Shown: one piece after another, positions 44,452-53,880 of the stretch | How positions within the stretch are numbered: position 1 is the stretch's first letter | How the letters are laid out: each line of letters starts with the position of its first letter | Notes under the pieces: generated by a model | Told to the model about the DNA's origin: nothing | Databases searched by the model: none | What the model saw: the letters and a program-made list of their open reading frames with translations, nothing else | Assembly (NCBI RefSeq): GCF_000265405.1 | Contig: NC_018010.1 | Span: 1,550,001 to 1,614,000 of the forward strand | DNA from: Belliella baltica DSM 15883 | GTDB lineage: Bacteria; Bacteroidota; Bacteroidia; Cytophagales; Cyclobacteriaceae | Length of the DNA stretch: 64,000 nucleotides | Direction: 5' to 3' | Made by a program: the position numbers and the translations under genes

Positions 44452-47016
44452 CTATCTCCCCGTTCCTCCATTAATGGTACTCCCGAAGAAAATCGCATTC
44501 ATAAACAATTTGTTGGTACCAAACCAGAATGCTCTAAAGTTGGGGTTGTCAACAAAACCGATTACTCGACCTCGACCAACTGTAGCTACACGAATGGCAG
44601 CTGAATCTTTCATCTGCTCTAGGTTGCTGAGGTGGACATAACCGCTTGCCAAGGGCTCAGAGGTGTAAATCATTGGATTGGCGTAGGCATTTGCAGATGG
44701 CTGCATAAATTGATTCCCACTTCTGAAAGTGAATAAATCAGGACTTGTATAGCCATACCCTAATGGATGTGTGATATCAAGTTTGACATTGAAGATTGCG
44801 CCTCCCGTTACCCTTGCTCCGGTTGCATTACTGTAATCGGCATAAGGTTTTTGAATTGTGCTTTCATCCTTTTTATCTTCTGAATCAACTTTGAATTTGA
44901 AAGAACCGATTTCATTTTGATCCAACCAATTCAACGCTGAACCACGAGCGATTAATGTCCCTCCAGCGCTTACCCAGCCTTTCAACTTTTCGGCACCTGA
45001 TTTTCCTAAACTATAATAACTTCCATTTGGAAGTATGATCGTGTTATATCGATTAATATCTGTTCCGTTGAATCGATCCATGGGCATCAGCGTGATTGGC
45101 ATTTCATACCTTTGATCAAGCAAATGCCAGATTTCTCCAGCTTCACTACTCGAAACACCTCCATCTACCAGCATTGCGATACTTGGTTTGTTCAAGACAT
45201 CAAGGCTTGGTGAACCCACATTGACTCCTTTGGTGTAGCCACTGCTGATAGCATAGATTTCTACGCCTGAGGTTTTGGCAGCTGCTTGGAGATCATTGTA
45301 AAACTCCTGATCGCTTACTTTTGACAATCCCTTGCTGATAAAGATGCTGCCTCTTTTGAATTTGACTTCACCCTCAGTTTCCATCTCGGCATGACTTACA
45401 CGGACTAGGTAGCCTTTGTCCATTAACTCATAAGCAGCTTTTGGTGCGTAATATTCAGTCCACTCAAAAGCATAAGCATAAGCGCCAGCCCCACCGATTA
45501 CTTGACCCTTTGGAAGTTTTAAGCTTTTATCAACTTGCTCTACACTCGCTAAATTTAAGATTCGGCTACTCAATGCCATATGTTCAACATTAAATGCCAT
45601 AGGCAACGTCCATGCAGATACGTCATAGAATAGACTGTCTGCAAAGCTTGTTCTTGTTTCAAAAATCCCTTTGACCAACCTGTATTGAGGTTGATTGAGT
45701 GGGACGATATAGGCTTTGTCTTTTTTGAATTCCATTCCATTCACTGTGATGTCTTCTTTCAAGCTAAAGACATCAATGTCATGCTGAAGAATAATATCTG
45801 CTAGATGGAAAATTTTTCCACCATCTTCTTTGGCGCCAAAAATATAGGCTTTGTTGGTGTCTGAATCAGATTCTGACTTGGCCTCAGTGTAGAAATCACG
45901 TAAATATTGATTCATTTCTACCCGCATTTCTGTTGCCGCTTCAAAGGAAGAAAGTGTGGTTGTAAATTGATTTTTGATCGTAAATTCAAATCTCACAGGA
46001 CCATAAATGCTTTCCTGAAGGTGGCCTCGCGAAGAGGCTTGCTCAAATAGAATTCCAATCGAACCTTGTACGTCAGGATAAGTGGAGCCTTTTCCATAAT
46101 AGAAATCATCGAAATTCTCTTGACTGTAGTAAAGTGAACCAATGTTATCAAGGTACTTGGCATGATATTGCCCGATTTTCTCAGTCAATTCAAAATTTTT
46201 CTTTGGTGTCAAAGGATGATTTCTAGCAGGGACTCCCGGCTGGAAAAAGAAAGTACTATTCGTTCCCATTTCATGGAAATCAAGCTGAATATTTGGCAAC
46301 CAATCTTGGATCACTGCCACGCGATTTCTCGACTCAGGATGCTGAACAGGCAGCCAGTCTCTATTCAAGTCAAACCAATAATGATTGGTTCTTCCTCTTG
46401 GCCACGGCTCATTCAGCTCCCTATTGACGGGATCGCCATTTGGAACATAGCTTTTATGGGAATTCACCCAAGAAGCAAATCTATTTACTCCATCAGGGTT
46501 CAAGGCAGGATCAATCAAGATAATCACATCTTCTAAATCTGATTCAATTTCATTGGCTGCAGCAAAGTGATAAGCGGCAAGCAGAGAAGCATTGACTGCT
46601 GAAGGTTCATTGCCATGAACAGAGTAGCCTGCATATACGACAATTGGCATATCCTTGATATTCACAGCCGCATTTGGCTGTCGGAGTTTTTTTCTTTCAG
46701 CCTTGATTTCATCTATCTGATTGTGATTCGATGGACTTGTAATGGTCAAAGTGAGCTGTGGTCTTTGCTCGTAAGTTCTGCCAATTTCTTGGATCGTTAC
46801 CCGATCGGAGGCAGCCGCAAGGGTTTTCATGTACATGACCACCTGATCGTAGGAAGCATGCCATTCACCCACTTCGAAGCCCAACACTTCTTTTGGTGTT
46901 GGGATATCTGGATTGTAGGTGTGGTTTTCGGGGAGATGATATTGGAGGTCAATTTGTGCAAAACTTACCGAAGTGATAAAGCTAAAGAGCAGGAATAAAC
47001 TTCTTTTTAAAATCAT
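44452..47016 (-). CDS. M14 family zinc carboxypeptidase (large)
   Basis: 854 residues, signal peptide to residue 20 (SFAQI). Zinc ligands H and E in YSVHGNEPSAVNASL, the third in QLDFHEMGTNSTFFFQPG, and the catalytic Glu in GILFEQASSRG are all intact. About 480 residues of additional C-terminal sequence form a domain with GATase-like features (VGSPSLDVLNKPSIAMLVDGG; NGSYYSLGKSGAEKLKGWVSAGGTLIARGS), common in the long Bacteroidota M14 proteins. Exported peptidase; substrate unknown. Confidence 0.93.
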   Translation of the reverse strand: MILKRSLFLLFSFITSVSFAQIDLQYHLPENHTYNPDIPTPKEVLGFEVGEWHASYDQVVMYMKTLAAASDRVTIQEIGRTYEQRPQLTLTITSPSNHNQIDEIKAERKKLRQPNAAVNIKDMPIVVYAGYSVHGNEPSAVNASLLAAYHFAAANEIESDLEDVIILIDPALNPDGVNRFASWVNSHKSYVPNGDPVNRELNEPWPRGRTNHYWFDLNRDWLPVQHPESRNRVAVIQDWLPNIQLDFHEMGTNSTFFFQPGVPARNHPLTPKKNFELTEKIGQYHAKYLDNIGSLYYSQENFDDFYYGKGSTYPDVQGSIGILFEQASSRGHLQESIYGPVRFEFTIKNQFTTTLSSFEAATEMRVEMNQYLRDFYTEAKSESDSDTNKAYIFGAKEDGGKIFHLADIILQHDIDVFSLKEDITVNGMEFKKDKAYIVPLNQPQYRLVKGIFETRTSFADSLFYDVSAWTLPMAFNVEHMALSSRILNLASVEQVDKSLKLPKGQVIGGAGAYAYAFEWTEYYAPKAAYELMDKGYLVRVSHAEMETEGEVKFKRGSIFISKGLSKVSDQEFYNDLQAAAKTSGVEIYAISSGYTKGVNVGSPSLDVLNKPSIAMLVDGGVSSSEAGEIWHLLDQRYEMPITLMPMDRFNGTDINRYNTIILPNGSYYSLGKSGAEKLKGWVSAGGTLIARGSALNWLDQNEIGSFKFKVDSEDKKDESTIQKPYADYSNATGARVTGGAIFNVKLDITHPLGYGYTSPDLFTFRSGNQFMQPSANAYANPMIYTSEPLASGYVHLSNLEQMKDSAAIRVATVGRGRVIGFVDNPNFRAFWFGTNKLFMNAIFFGSTINGGTGR

Positions 47017-47105
47017 ATTTGAATTATTTTATAGATATGAATAGAGTGATTTAAACTATTTTTAGTAGATTCGTTTTCTTCGTTTTTCACTTTAAACAAA
47101 AGAGT

Positions 47106-47336
47106 ATGGAATTTATAACGCCGTCATCTATGCCAAGCTTCATCCCAAATGCCATTATATTTACTATAGCTCTTTATGGAATACTTTGGCTTTGGTGTTT
47201 GGTAGATTTAATAAAGTCCGAATTTACGGATAATTCAATAAAGTTGCTTTGGGTTGTGATTTTGATTTTTGCAAATCCACTTGCTCCTTTTCTTTATAGT
47301 CAAATTGCCAGAAAACAAAAACTTAGATACAGATGA
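47106..47336 (+). CDS. PLDc_N-domain small membrane protein 1
   Basis: 76 residues, two helices. LYGILWLWCLVDLIKSEFTD and LWVVILIFANPLAPFLYSQIA carry the PLDc_N (PF13396) pattern: helix, D-hinge, polar loop, helix ending in a conserved hydrophobic-P-hydrophobic-YxxI. This domain usually precedes a phospholipase D domain or occurs alone. Overlaps the next gene by 4 bp. Confidence 0.8.
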   Translation: MEFITPSSMPSFIPNAIIFTIALYGILWLWCLVDLIKSEFTDNSIKLLWVVILIFANPLAPFLYSQIARKQKLRYR

Positions 47337-47590
47337 ATTTATTATTTATAGGAAGTATAAGTCCCGGAAGTTTTATATTGATTCTCTTTTCGATAGTAGC
47401 TTTTGCTTTTTTCGTCTTTTGGATCATTACTTTAGTGGATATAGTCAGGTCTAATTTCAAAGATCCAAACATGAAGCTGATTTGGATTTTGGATTTAATT
47501 TTTACAAATCCCATAGGCATGATTATCTATTGGATAATTGCACCAAATCAGAAAATTAATAATTTCAATCAATTTAATCACTTTAAATAA
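47333..47590 (+). CDS. PLDc_N-domain small membrane protein 2
   Basis: 85 residues, two helices, same pattern (FFVFWIITLVDIVRSNFKD, LIWILDLIFTNPIGMIIYWIIAP). Coupled to gene 1 through ATGA, and followed at 7 bp by a third, shorter paralogue. Confidence 0.8.
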   Translation: MNLLFIGSISPGSFILILFSIVAFAFFVFWIITLVDIVRSNFKDPNMKLIWILDLIFTNPIGMIIYWIIAPNQKINNFNQFNHFK

Positions 47591-47596
47591 AATACT

Positions 47597-47773
47597 ATGT
47601 TTGGATTGGGAATAGTGGGCCTTTTGATTTACGCCTATACAATTTATGATGTGTTGACAAGAAAATTCGGTGGTGGAGGAAATGACAAAATTGTCTGGAT
47701 CCTAGTGGTCTTGTTTTTGCCACTTCTTGGCACCATTCTTTGGTTTCTCTTCGGTAGAAAGGGGACTTCTTAA
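47597..47773 (+). CDS. PLDc_N-domain small membrane protein 3
   Basis: 58 residues, two helices: MFGLGIVGLLIYAYTIYDVL, loop TRKFGGGGNDKI, then VWILVVLFLPLLGTILWFLF. The same architecture and spacing as the two genes before it; lies 7 bp downstream. A short reading frame easily missed by length filters. The gene ends with GRKGTS and TAA at 47771. Confidence 0.75.
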   Translation: MFGLGIVGLLIYAYTIYDVLTRKFGGGGNDKIVWILVVLFLPLLGTILWFLFGRKGTS

Positions 47774-48132
47774 TACGGTTAGTTTCTCGCAAAGTCAGGG
47801 TAGGAGCGGAGTTTCGTTTTTTAGTACAATTCGCCACGGACGAGTTGTACAAAGTGATAAAGTGTGGACATTACTTTATTATTCTAAATCCACTTCAAAT
47901 TTTTTAACCACGAAGAGCACCAAGGTTTCACCACGAGCACAAAGCTTTTTCACTCTGCAGATCAACAAAATCTAGCTATTCCATCAACCTTAAAACCTTA
48001 AAACTTTCCAGCTTTAAAATTATTTCTTAGCTACCCCATCAACGTTAAAATTTATAACTTTCAAAATTTTAAATATCCACTTCGCTACCCCACCAACTTT
48101 GAAACTTTTTAACCTTAAAACCTTACAACCAT
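47774..48132. repeat. Gap with accac repeats and a 54-55 bp minisatellite
   Basis: 47907-47944 carries two accac-family words (accacgaagagcacc; accacgagcacaaag). 47973, 48028 and 48082 start three imperfect tandem units of about 54-55 bp with tagctattccatcaacctta, tagctaccccatcaacgtta and tcgctaccccaccaacttt. No gene. Confidence 0.65.
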
Positions 48133-49026
48133 TTATTTAAAAGTCTTCTCTAGCGCTTCTTCGATGCTTGGATAGCGGAATTGGAAACCAGCGGCTTCGA
48201 TTTTTTTGGAACTCGCTTTGTTTCCTCCAAGGACCATCTGCGCCATTTCCCCCAAAATAATTTTCAACAAAAATCCGGGAACACCAACGCCAACAAACAG
48301 CTTATTGATTTTCTTTGCAGCACTTTGAGTGAGCGTTCTATTCGTTACTGGTTTTGGACCTACGGCATTGAACACACCCGATAAGGATTCATTATCTATC
48401 GCAAAAACAAACATCCTTGCCAAATCTTCAATCTGAATCCAACTCATCCATTGTTCGCCCGAGCCCAATGGAGCGGCAACAGGTGGCTTGAGCATTTCTT
48501 TGAGCGCTCCACCAGATTCATCCAGCACGATACCGATTCGCAACATGACTGTTCTCAAACCTTGTTTTTCTAGCTTTTTGCTTTCATTTTCCCAAGCTAT
48601 AACTACCTGAGCCAAGAAATCATCTCCGGCAGGACTGTTTTCTGTGATGATGTCATTTTTGGTATTGAACCCATAATAACCTACAGCACTTGCTGCGATA
48701 AATGAACTCGGTTTATTTTCCGCTTTTGATATTGCTTCAGCTAAAATCTGTGTGGAATGCGTTCTGCTTTCAAGAATCGCTTGTTTTCTCTTGGCCGTCC
48801 AGCGGCTATCTGCCACACCTTCGCCTGCCAAGTGGATGACAGCATCAGCCCATTCAATGGCTTCTTGGTCGATTTTCATCGCTTCTACATCCCAAGAAAA
48901 TGATTTTTGTTTGTATTTATCAGGAGATCGGCTAAGCCACGCGACTGCATGTCCTTTCGCTTCTAAATGTGCTGTGATTCGTTTTCCTACCAATCCAGAT
49001 CCTCCTGTGATCAAAATGTTTTTCAT
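48133..49026 (-). CDS. TIGR01777-type NAD(P)-binding epimerase-like protein
   Basis: 297 residues. Rossmann ITGGSGLVGKRI at the N-terminus, IHLAGEGVADSRW, VGYYG and ENSPAGDDFLAQV, and GSGEQWMSWIQIEDL are the TIGR01777 (YfcH-like) signature. Catalytic YxxxK is not clear, as in the family. The activity is unknown; often linked with DUF1731 at the C-terminus (GVPGFLLKIILGEMAQMVLGG). Isolated, minus strand. Confidence 0.93.
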   Translation of the reverse strand: MKNILITGGSGLVGKRITAHLEAKGHAVAWLSRSPDKYKQKSFSWDVEAMKIDQEAIEWADAVIHLAGEGVADSRWTAKRKQAILESRTHSTQILAEAISKAENKPSSFIAASAVGYYGFNTKNDIITENSPAGDDFLAQVVIAWENESKKLEKQGLRTVMLRIGIVLDESGGALKEMLKPPVAAPLGSGEQWMSWIQIEDLARMFVFAIDNESLSGVFNAVGPKPVTNRTLTQSAAKKINKLFVGVGVPGFLLKIILGEMAQMVLGGNKASSKKIEAAGFQFRYPSIEEALEKTFK

Positions 49027-49299
49027 GTTTTGCTGGTTAACTTTTCTTAGTTAAAATAATCAAAAAAGGATGTCTTTGTTTTAATATTTAAAAGTTAGAC
49101 ATAATTATTTTGATAAAAAAGGAAAGGCTTGCCTTAGCTTTAGAATCATTATTTTCTATTTTTGTGATGCTTAGGTGATGGGGTTCCACCTTCAACCGCC
49201 CATTTTTGGTGCTGATGACTCCTACTTCAACTTTCATTTTCTTCTTTATCGGGATTTCTCGAAGGAAGATTTCACCTTTATCTCTTGTTGGAGTGGGCT

Positions 49300-50580
49300 A
49301 TGGCATATTTAAAAATTAAAGAGTTTTCAAAAGAAGAGTTTTTCCCAAGTTTCCAATTTACCATCAAATGGCTTTTGATAGCCACGATTATTGGTCTTTT
49401 GGCTGGTTCTGCATCAGCAGGATTTTTGGTTTCCCTGCATTGGGTTACCGAATATCGAGAGTCCAATATTTGGATCATTGCGCTATTGCCTTTGGGCGGA
49501 TTGCTAATTGGCTGGACCTATCATCAATATGGTCAGAATGTAGTCAAGGGGAACAACCAACTCTTAGAGGAATTCTATAATCCACAGCAAACCATCCCTC
49601 TTAGAATGGCTCCTTTGGTGCTTTTCGGAACGCTGGTGACGCATCTTTTTGGGGGTTCGGCAGGACGAGAAGGGACAGCGGTGCAGATGGGTGGAGCGAT
49701 AGCAGATCAGTTTACGAAGTGGTTTAAGCTCAAAAAAGAAGATCGAAGAATATTGATTACCATTGGAGTGGCAGCAGGTTTTGCTTCTGTATTTGGGACG
49801 CCCTTGGCGGGTGCAGTTTTTGCTTTGGAGTGGTTGGTGATTGGGAGAATTCGCTATGAAGCGATTTTGCCAGCTTTTATCGGCGCTTTTGTCGCACATT
49901 ATGCATGTGCGGAATTATGGGAAGTCCATCATACTCAATACGAAATTCCTATTTTACCCAACCTCAATTTGATCAACTTGCTATGGATTATTCCTGCTGG
50001 AATATGTTTTGGTTTGGCGGGAAGATTATTTGCTAAGGCAACACATTTTTGGAGTGAAATATTTAAGAAATACATCAAATACCCACCCTTGAGACCTGTG
50101 GTTGGGGGCGTTTTGGTTGCTTTGCTTGTATTTGCAATGGGGACGACGAAGTATATTGGGTTGGGAATTCCCACCATAGTAGATGCTTTTACAGAGGATT
50201 TGCCTTGGTATGATTTTTTAGCAAAAATTGGAATGACATCCTTAACACTCGGGGCAGGTTTCAAAGGGGGAGAAGTAACGCCATTATTCTACACCGGCGC
50301 CACCTTGGGCAATGCACTAGCTTTCTTGATTCCCTTGCCTGTTGCACTTTTGGCGGGGATGGGTTTTGTGGGAGTTTTCTCGGGAGCGACCAATACGCCG
50401 CTTGCTTGTACGCTGATGGGTATAGAACTCTTTGATGCTGAGTCAGGGATTTTTATCGGAGTAGCTTGTGTGACAGCTTATATCTTCAGTGGACATGCAG
50501 GGATTTACAATTCCCAGATTATCGGTTCACCCAAAAGTAAGTTTAGAATGGGACAGAAAGGGAATAAAATAGGGGGTTAG
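49300..50580 (+). CDS. ClC-family chloride channel/transporter
   Basis: 426 residues from ATG 49300 (MAYLKIKEFS); an in-frame ATG 15 bp upstream is possible. Ten or more helices. GGSAGREGTAVQMGGAIAD carries the GREGP/T filter with its gating Glu, GKGGEVTPLFYTGATLG-type segment near 330 and GVFSGATNTPLACTLMGIELF near the end. No CBS domain. Moves chloride or, as an antiporter, Cl-/H+; fluoride is an alternative. Plus strand, alone. Confidence 0.92.
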   Translation: MAYLKIKEFSKEEFFPSFQFTIKWLLIATIIGLLAGSASAGFLVSLHWVTEYRESNIWIIALLPLGGLLIGWTYHQYGQNVVKGNNQLLEEFYNPQQTIPLRMAPLVLFGTLVTHLFGGSAGREGTAVQMGGAIADQFTKWFKLKKEDRRILITIGVAAGFASVFGTPLAGAVFALEWLVIGRIRYEAILPAFIGAFVAHYACAELWEVHHTQYEIPILPNLNLINLLWIIPAGICFGLAGRLFAKATHFWSEIFKKYIKYPPLRPVVGGVLVALLVFAMGTTKYIGLGIPTIVDAFTEDLPWYDFLAKIGMTSLTLGAGFKGGEVTPLFYTGATLGNALAFLIPLPVALLAGMGFVGVFSGATNTPLACTLMGIELFDAESGIFIGVACVTAYIFSGHAGIYNSQIIGSPKSKFRMGQKGNKIGG

Positions 50581-51197
50581 ATGCGAGAGACTAGAAGCTA
50601 GAGGTAAGAATTAAGAGATTAGAAGCAAGAATCAAGACTTGACTTTGGTAGCATGACTTTGATTTTTTGTATAGAGGAATAAAGAATATATCCCTTACAT
50701 AGACTATGTTGGTTTGATCATCTTATGTTTACCGCAGAGGGCACAAAGGATCGCAGAGATATAGGGTTCAATTTATTACAAAGAAATGTTACCTGAGAAA
50801 TCACCAACCCTGAAAGGGTTGAACTTTTTCTTAGCTGCAGAGGTGGCATTGATCCAAAATCCCAAAAAGTAAATCCCACTACATTCCCAGCTTACCCTTG
50901 TTCAAATAAGAGGGAAAATCTTTTGAAAATTGCTTATTCTTACATTTTTGTATCAAATAAGCATGTTGTAATGTGTTTATTTTTACAAAGTATTAGAAAG
51001 TCAGAAAATATTTTGATGAATACCTTGAAAATGAAAAGCACTCCTTAGACTAATCTGCTTCAGTCAGTCACAGCTTCCCCCTCCGCTTCCTCAACTTATA
51101 TTTCCATTTCGCTCGGGAATATTTAGGGATGGAGCGGAAAGATTGGAGAATAATTAAAACCAAAATCAAAGCCGTCACTCCAAAGACCACATCAAAG
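50581..51197. repeat. 617-bp gap with several dispersed repeat words
   Basis: 50591-50637 contains near-direct copies agaagctagaggtaagaatta and agaagcaagaatcaaga. 50731-50760 carries accgcagagggcacaaagga and tcgcagagat, an accac-family word. 50807-50822 is the small inverted pair accctgaaagggttgaac. No gene was found and no promoter recognised. Confidence 0.55.
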
Positions 51198-52412
51198 CTA
51201 AAGGCTAAAGCCTGTATCTAAAAGAATCCCATAAAGCGCAGGACCAACAGCCGAACTCAAAACCATCAAGGAGGTAAACAAACTCCTTACCGTCCCGATG
51301 TATTTTTGCCCAAAAAACTCCACTTGCAGTGCTGCTATGGTAGCATTTCCAAAACCTGTCGATAGTCCAATCAAAACCATATAAACATACATAGCCACTG
51401 GAGATTGGCCAAACCAAATCACAAATATCCCCATCAGAAATGGAATCAAATAGAAAGGAAAGAAAGTCCTAGCCCTATATTTATCGATCAAAGGACCTGC
51501 TGTCAGGATGCTCACCGTACTTGAAATAGCATAAGCGGTCAGCCCTGCCGCGATTACTCCAACGCTCCATCCTTTGAACTCTACAATTGGGAATTGATAA
51601 AAGAAAAGTCCTGTAATCGCAAAAGGAATAAAAAAGATATTGGGAGCCAAGAGCAAAAATTCCTTGGACTTCATGATGTCTCTTTGTCTTACTTTAACTA
51701 TCTCTTTTTTGTCTTTCGAATTTGAAGTCTCAGATGCACTTTCAGGAACCAAGTGCTTCGGCTTCACTACAAAAAGCGTGTAGCCCGTCACAATCACAGC
51801 GACTAAACTGGCATTGATCCATAGTGATTCCCGCCAACCAATCTGTGTGATCACCAAAAGAATAATTGCTGGCAATACCGCCTGACCAAGCGGATGTCCC
51901 AAGGAAGCCAAGGAGATGGCCTTTCCTCTATTCTCTACAAAATATCGCGACATGGTTGTAATGGCAATATGGGAATACAAGCCTTGACCGGCTAGCCTTA
52001 ATCCCAAAAAGGCAATCGGAATATACCACCAAGTTTGTGCGAAACTGAAAAATACCAAAGCTACAAGGAATAGGAAAGTTGTAGCCAATGTGAATTTTTT
52101 TAGAGAAATGGTATCGATCAATTTCCCGACTTTTGGAAGCATTGCTGCGGATGTAATCGTCGCTACACCATAAAATGTACTGATCAGTCCATTGGAAAGT
52201 GCAAATTCCTCAATCAAAAATGGAATGTAGAGTGCAAGTAAAAAAGTCTGCCCAAAACTGGACAGCGCTGTCATCATGATGCCGAAAAACACCATAACTT
52301 TGTGCTTTTGAATAAATTGAAAATAATTCACTGGAATAGGTAGGTTTGAAATTCCTTGCAAGGTACGGACTACTTGGAAAAGAGCATTGGATTCTGATGT
52401 TTCAATTTTCAA
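51198..52412 (-). CDS. MFS transporter
   Basis: 404 residues with 12 helices; the first begins near residue 33 (MVFFGIMMTALSSFGQTFLL). Motif-A-like ATITSAAMLPKVGKLIDTISLKK and the linker rich in charged residues (PESASETSNSKDKKEIVKVRQRD) between helices 6 and 7. The substrate is not evident. The N-terminal extension of about 30 residues is odd: an internal start near residue 35 would be the more usual length. Convergent to nothing close; 350-bp gap upstream. Confidence 0.88.
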   Translation of the reverse strand: MKIETSESNALFQVVRTLQGISNLPIPVNYFQFIQKHKVMVFFGIMMTALSSFGQTFLLALYIPFLIEEFALSNGLISTFYGVATITSAAMLPKVGKLIDTISLKKFTLATTFLFLVALVFFSFAQTWWYIPIAFLGLRLAGQGLYSHIAITTMSRYFVENRGKAISLASLGHPLGQAVLPAIILLVITQIGWRESLWINASLVAVIVTGYTLFVVKPKHLVPESASETSNSKDKKEIVKVRQRDIMKSKEFLLLAPNIFFIPFAITGLFFYQFPIVEFKGWSVGVIAAGLTAYAISSTVSILTAGPLIDKYRARTFFPFYLIPFLMGIFVIWFGQSPVAMYVYMVLIGLSTGFGNATIAALQVEFFGQKYIGTVRSLFTSLMVLSSAVGPALYGILLDTGFSL

Positions 52413-52764
52413 CCATTAAGAGTCAATCTATCTTAATTTATATTCTTGTAAAAAAATTTATTACTGCTTTTTAGCTAATGAATTACTCATTTCTCCTACT
52501 TCATTTCGTTTTTTATGTGAAATCAGAATAAATAAAGGGTTAAATTGGGTCTTTTGTTACAGTCGGCTTTTGAGTCCTTGATAGAATGTGTAAATTTGAA
52601 AGATGATTAGCTGTGAAGATTAACGGAATTCAATGTTGTGATTTTTTGAACGCATCAAAGCCTCAGCACAACGCACCAAGCCCGCTGCCTCCAAGGCATT
52701 CAATTAATCCGCTCTAAAGAAATTTAAGCTTTATCATTTATGAATCCGAGAAATAAATAAAAAT
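52413..52764. promoter_or_regulatory. Gap with candidate promoter for the 52765 gene
   Basis: TTTTG at 52568-52572, an 18-bp spacer, TAAATTTG at 52591-52598 (exact -7 match). This would give a long leader of about 160 nt before the ATG at 52765. The rest shows nothing; the antisense open frame ending at 52724 is a shadow. Confidence 0.45.
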
Positions 52765-53811
52765 ATGAATACAGAATCAGAAGTTCAAGCAGCCCCCACG
52801 ACAACAATTCAAAATAAAGTTCTCCTTGTATCCTTCGATAAGCAGCCAAAACTAGCCAAAAAGCTAGCTCAATCTGCTGATGAAGTGGGAGAGTTTGTCT
52901 TAGAAGAGGCACCGGAAGATAGGATATTTAATTTCACCTCCCTAAAGCCTGCCATCGATCAAGCAAAGGAGCAAGGGTATAATATTATCGTAGCAGTAGA
53001 ACCTGAGGAAAATAAAGTTTCTTTAGTTGTGAAAAAGGGAGGCGTCGCAGGAGCGTTTATGGTGCTTAATGTTCACCAAGTTGCAGCTGTTTTGCTCCAA
53101 GAATGGATCAAATCCAAGAAATATGAAGGAATGCATTTGTTAAAATCTATCTTGATGTCAGATTTATTGGATGTAGTTTCTCGCAAAGGAAATGTAGAAA
53201 CCCTCGACCAAATCATTCCTGCGGGCGGTTTGGAGCCGATGTTCAAAGAAACCAACGCAAAATTTGCAGATTTACCAGTAGCTGCATTCAATATTGATCA
53301 ACAAGTGATGCACTCAGACTTGAGTTTTGAAGATATAGTAGAGCAATTGGTTGTCTTGGAAGGAGCTCAGAGAGTTAAGGAATTGACGATTTATGATGCA
53401 CTTCTTGAAGTCTATTATTACAATGGATTTTTCAAAGAAAAGGCGGTTGCACTAGATTTGAGCCTAGATATTCACAGAAAGCAACTCAATAAGTTTATGT
53501 CTGAAGTCAGGAAAAGTCCAAAATTCCTAGAGGAGATATTCTCGGTAAGTGCTGTGACTGACTTCAACAAAGGAGTAAAAAAGAATATTCTAACAGATAA
53601 AGTTTATCAATATCCAATTTCAGGAACAAACATTCTTAAGATTGAAACGGTAGAAGGAGTAAGTATTTCATTGGTTCCTTCTGAAGATAAATTGACTTAT
53701 TACATTTCAGTAAGAGAATCTGTGAATACACCTGAAAGATTTGAGATGGCTAACAAAGCGCTTGATCAGGAAATTTTTAAACTTGTGCAGTATTTCAACA
53801 AAAAGATATAA
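52765..53811 (+). CDS. Unrecognised cytosolic protein, 348 residues
   Basis: I do not recognise a family. There is no signal peptide or membrane helix. N-terminal low-complexity tail (MNTESEVQAAPTTTIQNKV), an alpha/beta segment with FSFDKQPKLAKK and YNIIVAVEPEENKVSLVVKKGG, then helix-rich middle and C-terminal parts, ending ALDQEIFKLVQYFNKKI. A nucleoid-associated-protein fold was considered but no motif supports it. Followed by a hairpin terminator, so monocistronic. The long leader upstream suggests regulation at RNA level. Confidence 0.7.
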   Translation: MNTESEVQAAPTTTIQNKVLLVSFDKQPKLAKKLAQSADEVGEFVLEEAPEDRIFNFTSLKPAIDQAKEQGYNIIVAVEPEENKVSLVVKKGGVAGAFMVLNVHQVAAVLLQEWIKSKKYEGMHLLKSILMSDLLDVVSRKGNVETLDQIIPAGGLEPMFKETNAKFADLPVAAFNIDQQVMHSDLSFEDIVEQLVVLEGAQRVKELTIYDALLEVYYYNGFFKEKAVALDLSLDIHRKQLNKFMSEVRKSPKFLEEIFSVSAVTDFNKGVKKNILTDKVYQYPISGTNILKIETVEGVSISLVPSEDKLTYYISVRESVNTPERFEMANKALDQEIFKLVQYFNKKI

Positions 53812-53837
53812 GGCATTCAAAGTTATTTTATTGTGAT

Positions 53838-53878
53838 AAAAAGGGAGATCAAATTCAATTGGTCTTCCTTTTTTTTGT
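53838..53878. terminator. Rho-independent terminator (probable)
   Basis: aaaaagggagatc and ggtcttccttttt can pair with one G-U and one mismatch around a 10-nt loop, followed by a T run. It serves the 348-residue gene and the convergent methyltransferase. Confidence 0.55.
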
Positions 53879-53880
53879 TT

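Noticed and set aside
47595..47852. Minus-strand open frame antisense to the third PLDc_N gene
   Set aside because: The plus strand has a clear family protein with good spacing; the antisense product is basic and not recognisable.
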